This document shows, piece by piece, positions 1-7,401 of a DNA stretch of 59,053 nt. The DNA is from Streptomyces sp. CB02980 (lineage in GTDB: Bacteria > Actinomycetota > Actinomycetes > Streptomycetales > Streptomycetaceae), in assembly GCF_014451325.2 (NCBI RefSeq), contig NZ_JACSCH020000014.1:1-59053 (forward strand), read 5' to 3'. Below the pieces are notes generated by a model. That model searched no databases. It was not told where the DNA came from and saw nothing but the letters and a program-made list of their open reading frames with translations. How positions within the stretch are numbered: the stretch's first letter is position 1; every line of letters starts with the position of its first letter. Made by a program: the position numbers and the translations under genes.

Positions 1-97
1 CGGCCGCCTCACCGACATCGAGCGCGACCCCGTCCCTGGCCCGCTTCAGAGCACGGCGCATGGCATTCGCGGTGGGGGCGGGGTGCGTGGAGGTCAC
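1..97 (-). CDS. fbiC: FO synthase (FbiC), N-terminal fragment
   Basis: Only the first 32 codons lie in the window; the gene continues off the left edge. The reading starts GTG at 97 with an AAAGG ribosome site six bases upstream, and contains the stretch NAMRRALKRARDGVALDV, which I recognise as the conserved N-terminus of bacterial FO synthase. That radical-SAM enzyme makes the deazaflavin core of coenzyme F420. The catalytic Cys motifs are outside the window. It is probably a chromosomal neighbour of the cluster rather than part of it, though two F420-type oxidoreductases are encoded 13-15 kb away. Confidence 0.72.
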   Translation of the reverse strand, partial: MTSTHPAPTANAMRRALKRARDGVALDVGEAA

Positions 98-146
98 GGA
101 GAGCCTTTCTGCGGTGCGGGTGGGGAGACTGCGGCGGCTCGCGACT

Positions 147-204
147 CCTAGGGCCTGTCCGGCGGATCATGGCCGGGGCCGTGATCCGCCGGACAGGCCC
201 TAGG
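147..204. repeat. Perfect 23-bp inverted repeat, probable terminator or miniature mobile end
   Basis: The arms 147-169 and 182-204 are exact reverse complements around a 12-base loop. The TAG stop codon of the SnoaL-like gene lies inside the right arm. It could end transcription from the minus strand before fbiC. The arm sequence containing GGCCTGTCCGGCGGATC is also, from memory, a motif that recurs in Streptomyces intergenic regions and beside transposases, so a mobile-element origin is possible. The remaining bases between 98 and 146 hold only the fbiC leader. Confidence 0.75.
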
Positions 205-646
205 CGGCTGCGTCCGCGGCCAGGTGGTCGTCGCGGCGGATGACGCGGGAGCTGTTGCGGAGTCCGGCCTCGGTGCGGACCAGGACGTCCTGGACGGTGA
301 CGCTCTGCTCCAGCCGGTTGGAGCCGTCGGCGGCGGTGACGCTCACGACGGCGTAGTAGGCGGCGTGCAGGGCCGCGTCACCGTCGCTCTCCACCGTGAG
401 CATGTCGAACCAGTGGCGCGGCTGCCCGCCGTTGAAACGGCCCGCGGCCGCCTCGGCGGCCTTGGAGATCAACGCGGGGCCCTCCAGGGCGCCGGCACCG
501 GCGGGAGTGAACACGCCGTCCTCGGTGAACGTGGCTCCGAAGCCCGCGAAGTCGCTGCCGTCGAGCAGACGCATCTGCCGTGCGTAGAACTGCTGGACCT
601 CCACGTACACATCGGCGGTCACGGGCGTGGACACGGTCTCGGCCAT
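200..646 (-). CDS. SnoaL-like / NTF2-fold protein
   Basis: A 148-residue protein of SnoaL/NTF2-like size and pattern: an N-terminal helix with FYARQMRLLDGSDFAGFGATF, then alternating strands ending in a charged C-terminus with RVIRRDDH. Such proteins occur in many aromatic polyketide clusters, some as cyclases or dehydratases and many without known activity. ATG at 646 is preceded by GAGGGAGC. It is transcribed away from the second ACP gene. Its exact role cannot be read from sequence; it may act on a ring intermediate or be non-catalytic. Three 11-bp-spaced heptamers upstream (672-700) might be a weak activator site. Confidence 0.7.
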   Translation of the reverse strand: MAETVSTPVTADVYVEVQQFYARQMRLLDGSDFAGFGATFTEDGVFTPAGAGALEGPALISKAAEAAAGRFNGGQPRHWFDMLTVESDGDAALHAAYYAVVSVTAADGSNRLEQSVTVQDVLVRTEAGLRNSSRVIRRDDHLAADAAA

Positions 647-771
647 GGTGCGTGCTCCCTCGGGTGCGGTGCTCGACGTGGGCCCCGAGCGTGCCCCGAG
701 CGCCTAGAGAGGTGATCGAGTGACGGCTGAGCCCACCGCCCGCCCCGGCCGCCGCGGACCTCCCCGGCCCG

Positions 772-815
772 TCCGAGCCCTGTTCGAGCACGCTTCGAGG
801 GAGCTCGGCGACCGT
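772..815 (+). promoter_or_regulatory. SARP box and promoter for the second ACP gene
   Basis: Three direct heptamers occur at exact 11-bp spacing: TCCGAGC at 772, TTCGAGC at 783 and TTCGAGG at 794. The last ends nine bases before a -10-like GACCGT (810-815). This is the layout known for SARP activators such as ActII-ORF4 and DnrI. The rest of the 647-917 gap holds the leader repeats listed separately. Confidence 0.7.
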
Positions 816-841
816 GACACGCGCCGATCCTCGTCCACTGC

Positions 842-903
842 TGATCGTCGCCCACCCTTGATCGTCGCCCACCTCTGATCGCCAACTGATCGTCACCCAT
901 TCT
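842..903 (+). repeat. 17-bp direct repeats in the ACP leader
   Basis: Units beginning TGATCGTC lie at 842-858, 859-875 and 887-903, with a truncated 11-base unit at 876-886. They sit between the inferred transcription start and the ribosome site GGAGG at 906. I know no function for them; they could form alternative pairings in the leader or simply be a slippage product. Confidence 0.7.
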
Positions 904-917
904 CTGGAGGACCGTCC

Positions 918-1175
918 ATGACCGCCGCCTTCACCCTCGCCGAGTTCCGCGTCATCGTGGACGCCTGCTTCGACGGCGCCGAGGCCGCCGCGCTCGAGGA
1001 GTCCGTCCTGGACACGGAGTTCGCCGATCTCGGCTACGACTCGCTCACGGTCTACGAGATCGTCGTGCGCATCCAGGACGACTTCCCCGTCACCGTCCCC
1101 GACGAGAAGCTCGACGAGCTGAAGACGCCCGCCGCGCTCATCGCGTACGTCTCCGATCAGCTCGCGGTCGCCTGA
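918..1175 (+). CDS. Second acyl carrier protein
   Basis: An 85-residue ACP with the phosphopantetheine motif LGYDSL, Ser42 being the attachment site. ATG at 918 follows GGAGG by seven bases. It stands apart from the minimal PKS, which has its own ACP at 5082, and its 3' end overlaps the convergent acyltransferase gene by 19 bases. In R1128 and frenolicin-type clusters a second ACP works with a KAS III and an acyltransferase to prime the PKS with a non-acetate starter; all three are present here. That role is inferred. It has its own SARP-type promoter. Confidence 0.92.
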   Translation: MTAAFTLAEFRVIVDACFDGAEAAALEESVLDTEFADLGYDSLTVYEIVVRIQDDFPVTVPDEKLDELKTPAALIAYVSDQLAVA

Positions 1176-2194
1176 GCCGCACGGGTCCGGACGTGCGGGG
1201 ACGTCCGGACCCGGTGGCCCGCCAGGACGTCCAGGGCCTCCCCGAGACTGCCGAGGTCGTCGCCGTCGGCCGGTCCCGCCAGCAGGGGGACGACCACGCT
1301 CGCTCCCGACCTGACGGACGGATGCCGGCGTGCGGGGGCGGTCAGCGAGCGGTCCGCGCTCGCGTCGAGCAGGATCAGCCCCGTGCCGGGCCCGTCGGGC
1401 GTGCCGTCGAGCAGCGCCCGCAGTGCGGGCCAGTACAGCACCGGCAGCGCCAACTGCCCTGCCCAGAACGCGGGATCGACCGCCTCCTCCGTGCGCAGCC
1501 ACCGCGCCGTACGGGTCGAGAGCAGCGCCCCTTCCGGGGCGCGCAGCGGTACCTGGGACAGCGCCCGCGCGTATGTCTCGGCGGCCCCGGCGAGGGAAGG
1601 CGAGTGGAAGGCGTGTCCGGAGCGCAGTGCGCGGACGACCATTCCTGCCGCCGCGAGCCGTTCGGAGGTCCGGGCGAGGGCATCGGAGGGTCCTGCGAGG
1701 ACCGTCTGCCGCGGTCCGTTGATCGCGGCGACCGCCGCCCCCGGCGTGAGCAGCGGCTCCACGTCGGCCACCGCGGCGCCGACGGCCAGCATGCCGCCGC
1801 CGGTGCGGCCGGCCAGGGCCGTGCGGCGGGCGGCCATGACCCGCGCCGCGTCCTCGGGTGAGAACACCCCGGCGAGGGCGGCCGCGGCCAGCTCGCCGAC
1901 GCTGTGGCCGAGCAGGACGTCGGGGGCGTGACCGCTCAACGCCGTCACGCACCGGCCGAGCGCGTATCCGACTCCGAAGAGCAGGGGCTGCGACACCAGG
2001 GCGTCGTCGAGCGACGGGTTGGGCGCGGGCCGGAGCCACTCCTCGCGCAGCCGCGCGCCCTCCGGCCCCAGGGCCGCCAGGAAGGAGTCCATCGGCGCCG
2101 CGAACTCCGGCACCGCCTCGTACAGGCCGGCGGCCATGCGTTCGCGCTGCGCACCCTGGCCGGGCAGCAGCAGGACGGTGCGGCGGGACATCAC
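1157..2194 (-). CDS. Malonyl-type acyltransferase (ZhuC-like)
   Basis: A 344-345 residue acyltransferase with the nucleophile motif GHSVGEL, the oxyanion motif PGQGAQ near the N-terminus and HAFHS, the motif typical of malonyl-specific AT domains. Either GTG 2194 or ATG 2191 may start it, after GGGAGG. A dedicated AT beside a second ACP recalls ZhuC of the R1128 pathway, which removes acetyl groups from ACP and so favours longer starters. It could instead simply load malonate. It is divergent from KS-alpha and convergent with the second ACP gene. Confidence 0.88.
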   Translation of the reverse strand: MMSRRTVLLLPGQGAQRERMAAGLYEAVPEFAAPMDSFLAALGPEGARLREEWLRPAPNPSLDDALVSQPLLFGVGYALGRCVTALSGHAPDVLLGHSVGELAAAALAGVFSPEDAARVMAARRTALAGRTGGGMLAVGAAVADVEPLLTPGAAVAAINGPRQTVLAGPSDALARTSERLAAAGMVVRALRSGHAFHSPSLAGAAETYARALSQVPLRAPEGALLSTRTARWLRTEEAVDPAFWAGQLALPVLYWPALRALLDGTPDGPGTGLILLDASADRSLTAPARRHPSVRSGASVVVPLLAGPADGDDLGSLGEALDVLAGHRVRTSPHVRTRAAQATAS

Positions 2195-2358
2195 TTCACG
2201 GCCTCCCGGGTCGGGCGTCCGGACCCGGCGGGCCCGGAGGGGCGGCCCCAGCCTCGCCGGGCCCCCTCGACGGGGACTGGAACCGCGCTGGAGGGAGCCG
2301 GAACCCCGCTGGCGTCGCCCAAGTCCCTTGGCAGGCCGCGCAGTTCACGCCAGCGGGA

Positions 2359-2391
2359 CTCGAGCGGGCTTTGAGGGCGCCCGCACACAGT
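2359..2391 (+). promoter_or_regulatory. SARP box and promoter for KS-alpha
   Basis: Heptamers CTCGAGC (2359) and TTTGAGG (2370) are 11 bp apart, with a degenerate copy CGCCAGC at 2348. Nine bases after the last comes the -10-like CACAGT (2386-2391). The spacing matches the other five sites in this cluster. It lies in the 232-base divergent gap between acyltransferase and KS-alpha. Confidence 0.68.
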
Positions 2392-2426
2392 CGTCGACAT
2401 CGTCCACTCAGGAGGGGGCTCGTCCA

Positions 2427-3692
2427 GTGAACCGACGTGTGGCCATCACCGGCATCGGAGTAGTGGCACCGGGAGGTGTGGGCAAGAAGGCCTTCTGGGA
2501 GCAGCTGACAGCCGGACGCACGGCGACGCGGACCATCTCCTTCTTCGACGCCTCGCGCTTTCGCTCCCAGGTGGCGGCGGAGGTGGACTTCGTGCCGGAG
2601 CGGCACGGTCTGGGTCCGCGGGAGATCCGGCGGATGGACCGGGCCGCGCAGTTCGCCGTCGTCAGCGCCCACGAGTGCCTGGCCGACAGCGGACTGAACT
2701 TCGCCGAACTCGACCCGCACCGGGTCGGGGTCAGCGTCGGCAGCGCGGTCGGCGGTACGACCGGCCTCGAGCGCGAGTACCTCGTGCTCAGCGACAGCGG
2801 GCGGTTGTGGGAGGTGGACAGCGGCTATGTCTCGCCGCACCTCTACGACGCGTTCGTACCGAGCTCGCTCGCGGCCGAGGTGGCGTGGGCGTGCGGGGCC
2901 GAGGGCCCGGCGACGGTGGTGTCCACCGGCTGCACCTCGGGGCTCGACTCCGTGGGCTACGCCCGCGATCTGATCGCGGAGGGCAGCGCCGACGTGATGA
3001 TCGCCGGCGCCGCCGACACTCCGATCTCGCCGATCGCCGCGGCCTGCTTCGACGCGATCAAGGCGACGACGCCGCGCAACGACGACCCGGAGCACGCCTC
3101 GCGGCCCTTCGACCGCACGCGCAACGGCTTCGTCCTCGCCGAGGGTGCCGCGATGTTCGTCCTGGAGGAGGTCGAGCACGCCAAGGCCCGGGGCGCGCAC
3201 ATCTACGGCGTGATCGGCGGCTACGCCACGCGCTGCAACGCGTACCACATGACCGGTCTCAAGGCCGACGGCCGCGAGATGGCCGAGGCGATCCGGCACG
3301 CCATGAACGAGGCGCGACTCGCCCCGCAGGGCGTGGACTACGTCAACGCGCACGGCTCCGGCACCAAGCAGAACGACCGGCACGAGACCGGCGCGTTCAA
3401 GGAGACCCTGGGCGCCCACGCGTACGACGTCCCGATCAGCTCCATCAAGTCGATGGTCGGTCACTCCCTCGGCGCGATCGGCTCCATCGAGATCGCGGCC
3501 TGCGCCCTCGCCATGGAGCACGGAGTGGTCCCGCCCACCGCCAACCTGCACGAACCCGACCCCGAGTGCGACCTCGACTACGTGCCGAACGAGGCGCGCG
3601 AGCGGAAGGTCGACGCCGTCCTCAGCGTGGGCAGCGGCTTCGGAGGCTTCCAGTCCGCGATGGTCCTCACCCGCGAGGAGGCGGGCCGATGA
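2427..3692 (+). CDS. Ketosynthase alpha subunit (type II PKS)
   Basis: This 421-residue protein is the condensing subunit of the minimal type II PKS. The active-site Cys169 lies in VSTGCTSGLDS; the catalytic histidines are in VNAHGSGT and SMVGHSLGAIG. GTG 2427 was chosen because it gives the family length and the usual start RRVAITGIG, with GGAGGGGG upstream; the reading frame stays open further upstream without homology. It pairs with the next gene through an ATGA overlap, so the two subunits are translationally coupled. It extends malonyl-ACP into a poly-beta-ketone. Confidence 0.97.
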   Translation: MNRRVAITGIGVVAPGGVGKKAFWEQLTAGRTATRTISFFDASRFRSQVAAEVDFVPERHGLGPREIRRMDRAAQFAVVSAHECLADSGLNFAELDPHRVGVSVGSAVGGTTGLEREYLVLSDSGRLWEVDSGYVSPHLYDAFVPSSLAAEVAWACGAEGPATVVSTGCTSGLDSVGYARDLIAEGSADVMIAGAADTPISPIAAACFDAIKATTPRNDDPEHASRPFDRTRNGFVLAEGAAMFVLEEVEHAKARGAHIYGVIGGYATRCNAYHMTGLKADGREMAEAIRHAMNEARLAPQGVDYVNAHGSGTKQNDRHETGAFKETLGAHAYDVPISSIKSMVGHSLGAIGSIEIAACALAMEHGVVPPTANLHEPDPECDLDYVPNEARERKVDAVLSVGSGFGGFQSAMVLTREEAGR

Positions 3693-5014
3693 GCGCTCCC
3701 ACCACGACCGGCACCACCACGACCGGCACCACCGCGACCGGCCCGGTCACGACCGCCGGCGCGTCGACCGTCGCGTCGACCGTCGCGGAGCAGTCCGCCC
3801 CCGTCGTCACCGGCATCGGGGTGATCGCCCCCAACGGCCTCGACACGGAGAGCTGGTGGCGGGCCACCCTGAGCGGCGAGCACGGGATCAGGACCGTGGA
3901 GGACTACGACGCCTCCTCGTACCCCACCACCCTCGTCGGACGGATCACCGGCTTCGACGCCGCCGAGCACCTGCCCGGCCGGCTGCTGCCCCAGACGGAC
4001 CGGGTGACCCGGCTCGCGCTGACCGCGGCCGACCGCGCCCTCGCCGAGTCCGGCGCGGACCTCGAAGCGATGCCCGAGTACGGGATCGGCGTCGTCACCT
4101 CCAACGCCACCGGCGGCTTCGAGTTCACCCACCGGGAGATCCGCAAGCTCTGGACGGAGGGCCCGCAGCGCGTCAGCGTCTACGAGTCCTTCGCCTGGTT
4201 CTACGCGGTCAACACCGGCCAGATCTCCATCCGCAACGGTCTGCGCGGCCCGAGCGGCGTCCTGGTCGGCGAGCAGGCCGGCGGCCTCGACGCCATCGGC
4301 CACGCCTGCCGCACCCTGCGCGGCGGCGGAGTCCTCTCCGTCACCGGGGGAGTGGAGTCCGCGCTCGACCCGTGGGGTCTGGTCTCGCACATCGCCAGTG
4401 GCCGGCTCTCCCGCGCCACCGATCCGCGCGCCGCCTACCTGCCCTTCGACACGCGGGCGGCCGGATACGTGCCGGGCGAGGGCGGGGCGATCCTGGTCCT
4501 GGAGGACGCCGGTTCCGCCGCCGCGCGCGGCGCCACGACGTACGGCGAGATCGCCGGCTACGGGGCGACCTTCGATCCGAAGCCGGGTTCCGGCCGGCCG
4601 GCCGGTCTCGGACGCGCCGCCCGGACCGCCCTCGAACGGGCCGGTGTCACGCCCGACGAGGTGGACGTGGTCTTCGCCGACGCGGCGGCCGTCCCCGAGC
4701 TGGACGACGCCGAGGCAGCCGCCGTCGAGGAGATCTTCGGGCCGTACGGCGTGCCCGTGACCGCCCCCAAGACGCTCACCGGCCGGCTCACCGGAGGCGG
4801 CCCGCCGCTGGACGTGGCGGCGGCCCTGCTCGCCATCCGCGACGGCGTCCTGCCGCCCACCTTCCACATCGAGCGACCGGTCCCCCGGCACCGCCTCGAC
4901 CTGGTGCGGGACGTGCCGCGCGCGGCGCGGGTGCGGACCGCCCTGGTCCTTGCCCGCGGTTACGGCGGCTTCAACTCGGCCGTCGTGGTCCGCGCGCCGC
5001 GCTCCGCCCGCTGA
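3689..5014 (+). CDS. Ketosynthase beta subunit / chain length factor
   Basis: The CLF partner of KS-alpha, 441 residues. At the position of the catalytic Cys it has Gln196 (VGEQAGGLDA), the hallmark of CLF subunits, which decarboxylate malonyl-ACP and set chain length. It carries an unusual Thr-rich N-terminal extension of about 33 residues before the core start APVVTGIGVIAPNG, encoded by short repeats of ACCGGCACCACC type. ATG 3689 overlaps the KS-alpha stop. Chain length cannot be read safely from sequence alone. Confidence 0.96.
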   Translation: MSAPTTTGTTTTGTTATGPVTTAGASTVASTVAEQSAPVVTGIGVIAPNGLDTESWWRATLSGEHGIRTVEDYDASSYPTTLVGRITGFDAAEHLPGRLLPQTDRVTRLALTAADRALAESGADLEAMPEYGIGVVTSNATGGFEFTHREIRKLWTEGPQRVSVYESFAWFYAVNTGQISIRNGLRGPSGVLVGEQAGGLDAIGHACRTLRGGGVLSVTGGVESALDPWGLVSHIASGRLSRATDPRAAYLPFDTRAAGYVPGEGGAILVLEDAGSAAARGATTYGEIAGYGATFDPKPGSGRPAGLGRAARTALERAGVTPDEVDVVFADAAAVPELDDAEAAAVEEIFGPYGVPVTAPKTLTGRLTGGGPPLDVAAALLAIRDGVLPPTFHIERPVPRHRLDLVRDVPRAARVRTALVLARGYGGFNSAVVVRAPRSAR

Positions 5015-5081
5015 ACCCCACCCATCGTTCCGTCTGCTCCGACCCGTTTCCCCATCCGACCAGACCGCAGAGAGGTCCGAC

Positions 5082-5339
5082 ATGAGCCTGATGACCTTCG
5101 ACGACCTGAAGAAGATCCTCGCCGAGTGCGCGGGGGAGGACGAGACGACCGGCCTGGCCGCGGACGCCCTCGACACCCCGTTCACCGACCTCGGCTACGA
5201 CTCCCTCGCCCTCCTCGAGGCGGCGGCCCTCGCCGGACAGCGCTTCGGCGCCGAACTCACCGACGACGAGGTCACGTCGATCGTGACGCCGCGCGAGTTC
5301 CTGGACCACGTCAACGTGGTGGCCCCCACCGCCGCGTGA
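5082..5339 (+). CDS. Acyl carrier protein of the minimal PKS
   Basis: An 85-residue ACP with Ser41 in LGYDSL. ATG 5082 follows an AGAGG site. It directly follows KS-alpha and CLF, the classical minimal PKS order, and is expected to carry the growing poly-beta-ketone. It is distinct from the 918 ACP (for example it lacks the long N-terminal segment rich in Ala and Glu), consistent with a division between elongation and priming. Confidence 0.95.
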   Translation: MSLMTFDDLKKILAECAGEDETTGLAADALDTPFTDLGYDSLALLEAAALAGQRFGAELTDDEVTSIVTPREFLDHVNVVAPTAA

Positions 5340-5374
5340 CGCCCGGCGCAGCGTGGCCGTCGCGGTCACGTGAC

Positions 5375-5423
5375 GCCCGCCGTCGTGTTCCCGGACTGTG
5401 CGGACGGGAACGCGACGGCGGGC
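5375..5423 (+). terminator. Stem-loop after the minimal PKS ACP
   Basis: Arms 5375-5392 and 5406-5423 form an 18-bp stem with one G-U pair and a 13-base loop. It may stop or pause part of the transcription between the minimal PKS and the downstream tailoring genes, or protect the upstream mRNA. No U-tract follows, as is usual in Streptomyces. Confidence 0.6.
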
Positions 5424-5442
5424 GTGCCGCCTTCCTTTCCGG

Positions 5443-5494
5443 CCCTCCCTCTCCGTCTCCCTCTCCCCCTCCCTCTTCCCTCTCCCCTCTCCCC
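5443..5494 (+). repeat. Polypyrimidine tract before the ketoreductase
   Basis: Fifty-one of 52 bases are C or T, the exception being G at 5455, built of short CCCTCT-type units. It fills the leader just upstream of the ketoreductase ribosome site GAGGAG. Such tracts are prone to slippage and can form triplex DNA; the effect here is unknown. Confidence 0.8.
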
Positions 5495-5512
5495 GTACGA
5501 GGAGCAGCAGCC

Positions 5513-6307
5513 ATGACCACATCAGCACCCGGCGGACGCGGTGTCGCCCTCGTCACCGGAGCCACCCGGGGCATCGGCCTCTCGGTCGCCTCGGTGCTCG
5601 CCGAGCGCGGGCACCCGGTCTTCCTCTGCGCCCGCGACGCGTCCGCCGTCGCCGACACCGTCAAGGACCTGCGCGGCCGCGGCTACGAGGCGGACGGCGC
5701 CGCGTGCGACGTGACCTCGCCGGAGAGCGTGCGCGACTGGGTGGCGGCCGCCGTCGAGCGGTACGGCCCGGTCGAGGTACTCGTGAACAACGCCGGCCGC
5801 AGCGGCGGCGGTGTGACCGCGGAGATCCCCGACGAGCTCTGGTACGACGTCATCGACACGAACCTCAACAGCGTGTTCCTGGTGACCAAGCAGGTCCTCA
5901 CCACCGGCCGGATGCGCGAGCTGTCCAGCGGCCGGATCATCAACATCGCCTCCACCGGCGGCAAGCAGGGCGTCGTTTTCGGCGCCCCGTACTCGGCCTC
6001 CAAGCACGCCGTCGTCGGCTTCACCAAGGCCCTCGGCCTGGAGCTCGCCAAGAGCGGCATCACCGTCAACGCCGTCTGCCCGGGGTACGTCGAGACCCCG
6101 ATGGCCGCGAACGTCCGCCGCCATTACGCGCAGATCTGGGACACCACCGAGGAAGCCGTCCTGGAGCGCTTCGAGGCCAAGATCCCGCTCGGCCGCTACA
6201 CCGAACCGGAAGAGGTCGCCGGGCTCGTCGGCTACCTCGTCTCGGACACCGCCGCCGCCATCACCGCGCAGGCACTCAACGTCTGCGGCGGACTGGGGAA
6301 CTACTGA
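5513..6307 (+). CDS. Polyketide ketoreductase (ActIII-like, C-9)
   Basis: A 264-residue short-chain dehydrogenase with the NADPH motif TGATRGIG near residue 17, NNAGRSGGG, and the active-site YSASK. The C-terminal part VCPGYVETPM and AQALNVCGGLGNY is characteristic of the ActIII group, which reduces the C-9 keto group of the nascent chain and fixes the first ring closure. ATG 5513 follows GAGGAGC. Its stop overlaps the next start (TGATG). The presence of a C-9 reductase favours benzoisochromanequinone-like, naphthoquinone or reduced anthracycline/angucycline skeletons. Confidence 0.95.
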   Translation: MTTSAPGGRGVALVTGATRGIGLSVASVLAERGHPVFLCARDASAVADTVKDLRGRGYEADGAACDVTSPESVRDWVAAAVERYGPVEVLVNNAGRSGGGVTAEIPDELWYDVIDTNLNSVFLVTKQVLTTGRMRELSSGRIINIASTGGKQGVVFGAPYSASKHAVVGFTKALGLELAKSGITVNAVCPGYVETPMAANVRRHYAQIWDTTEEAVLERFEAKIPLGRYTEPEEVAGLVGYLVSDTAAAITAQALNVCGGLGNY

Positions 6308-7401
6308 TGGGAGCCCCCATGCCCGGACCCGACGCCCGCTCCGCCGTGCACACGGCCGACCTGGACGCCCCGCCGGAGAACGCGTACCGGCTCGTCGCGG
6401 ACGTGCTGCACTGGCCCCTGCTCTTCTCGCCGTGCATCTGGTCGCAGGTGCTCGACGCGGCCCCGGCGGAGGCCGTGCCGGCCGCCGGGCCCGCCTCGCC
6501 CTCCGCCGCCGGCGCGGAGCCCGCCGTCGAGACGCCGCCGCGTCCCTTCGCCGGCCTGGGCGCCACCGACGAGCGCATCCGGCTGTGGGCGGTGGTCGGG
6601 ACCGGGGTACGCAGCTGGACCTCGCGCCGTACCCTCGATCCGGCGGCGCTGCGGGTGGACTTCGCCCAGCAGGAGCCCTCGGCCCCGATCGTCCGGATGA
6701 GCGGCCACTGGTCCTTCGGTACGGAGCCCGGCACCCCCGCGGCGACGCACCGGCTCGCGCTGCACCACGCGTGGGCGACCGAGGGCGGCCAGGAGGTCGG
6801 CGACCGCATCGAGGCGGCGCTCGACCACAACAGCAAGGAGGAGATCGCGGCGGTCAAGGCCTGGGCCGAGCGCCCGCAGGCCCCCGAGGAGCTGATCTTC
6901 TCCTTCAGCGACGAACTGCTCGTCGACGGCCCGGTGAACGAGGTGTACGACTTCCTCTACCGCGCCGACCTGTGGCCCGCCCGGCTGCCGCACGTGGCCG
7001 CGCTCGACGTGGAGACCGCGCCCGAGTCCCCGGCCGGCACCGATGTCGAGGTGCAGACCATGGACATGAAGACGAAGGGTGCCGACGGTTCGGTGCACGC
7101 CACCCAGTCGGTGCGGCTCTGCTTCGCCGACCGCCGGATCGTCTACAAGCAGACCACCGTGCCCCGCGGGCTGATCGGCCACACCGGCGAGTGGCTCTTC
7201 GAGGAGACCTCGGGGGGCACCCTGGTGACCGCCCGGCATCAGGTGGCGCTCGATCCCGGGGCGCTGGAGGGGGTCTTCGGCCCCGGCACCACCCTGGAGG
7301 CGGCTCGCCGGCTGGTCCGCGACGCCCTCGGCGGCAACAGCCGCCGCACCCTCGATGAGGCGCGGCGGCACGTCGAGAGCCTCGGGAAGGCCGTCCGGTG
7401 A
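6307..7401 (+). CDS. Didomain aromatase/cyclase (SRPBCC)
   Basis: About 364 residues with two SRPBCC/polyketide-cyclase halves. The first runs from about residue 10 (HTADLDAPPENAYRLVADV) to 170; the second starts near 200 with LIFSFSDELLVDGPVNEVYDFLY. This is the ActVII-type didomain that dehydrates and aromatises the first ring of C-9 reduced chains. The first half contains an Ala/Pro-rich insertion near residues 50-75 that looks like linker. ATG 6307 overlaps the ketoreductase stop; an internal ATG at 6319 is an alternative start. Confidence 0.93.
   Translation: MGAPMPGPDARSAVHTADLDAPPENAYRLVADVLHWPLLFSPCIWSQVLDAAPAEAVPAAGPASPSAAGAEPAVETPPRPFAGLGATDERIRLWAVVGTGVRSWTSRRTLDPAALRVDFAQQEPSAPIVRMSGHWSFGTEPGTPAATHRLALHHAWATEGGQEVGDRIEAALDHNSKEEIAAVKAWAERPQAPEELIFSFSDELLVDGPVNEVYDFLYRADLWPARLPHVAALDVETAPESPAGTDVEVQTMDMKTKGADGSVHATQSVRLCFADRRIVYKQTTVPRGLIGHTGEWLFEETSGGTLVTARHQVALDPGALEGVFGPGTTLEAARRLVRDALGGNSRRTLDEARRHVESLGKAVR

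Noticed and set aside
2675..5014. The upstream part of the CLF frame as a longer fused protein
   Set aside because: Before the ATGA overlap at 3689 the frame is an Arg/Pro-rich shadow of KS-alpha; the CLF has a good start at 3689.
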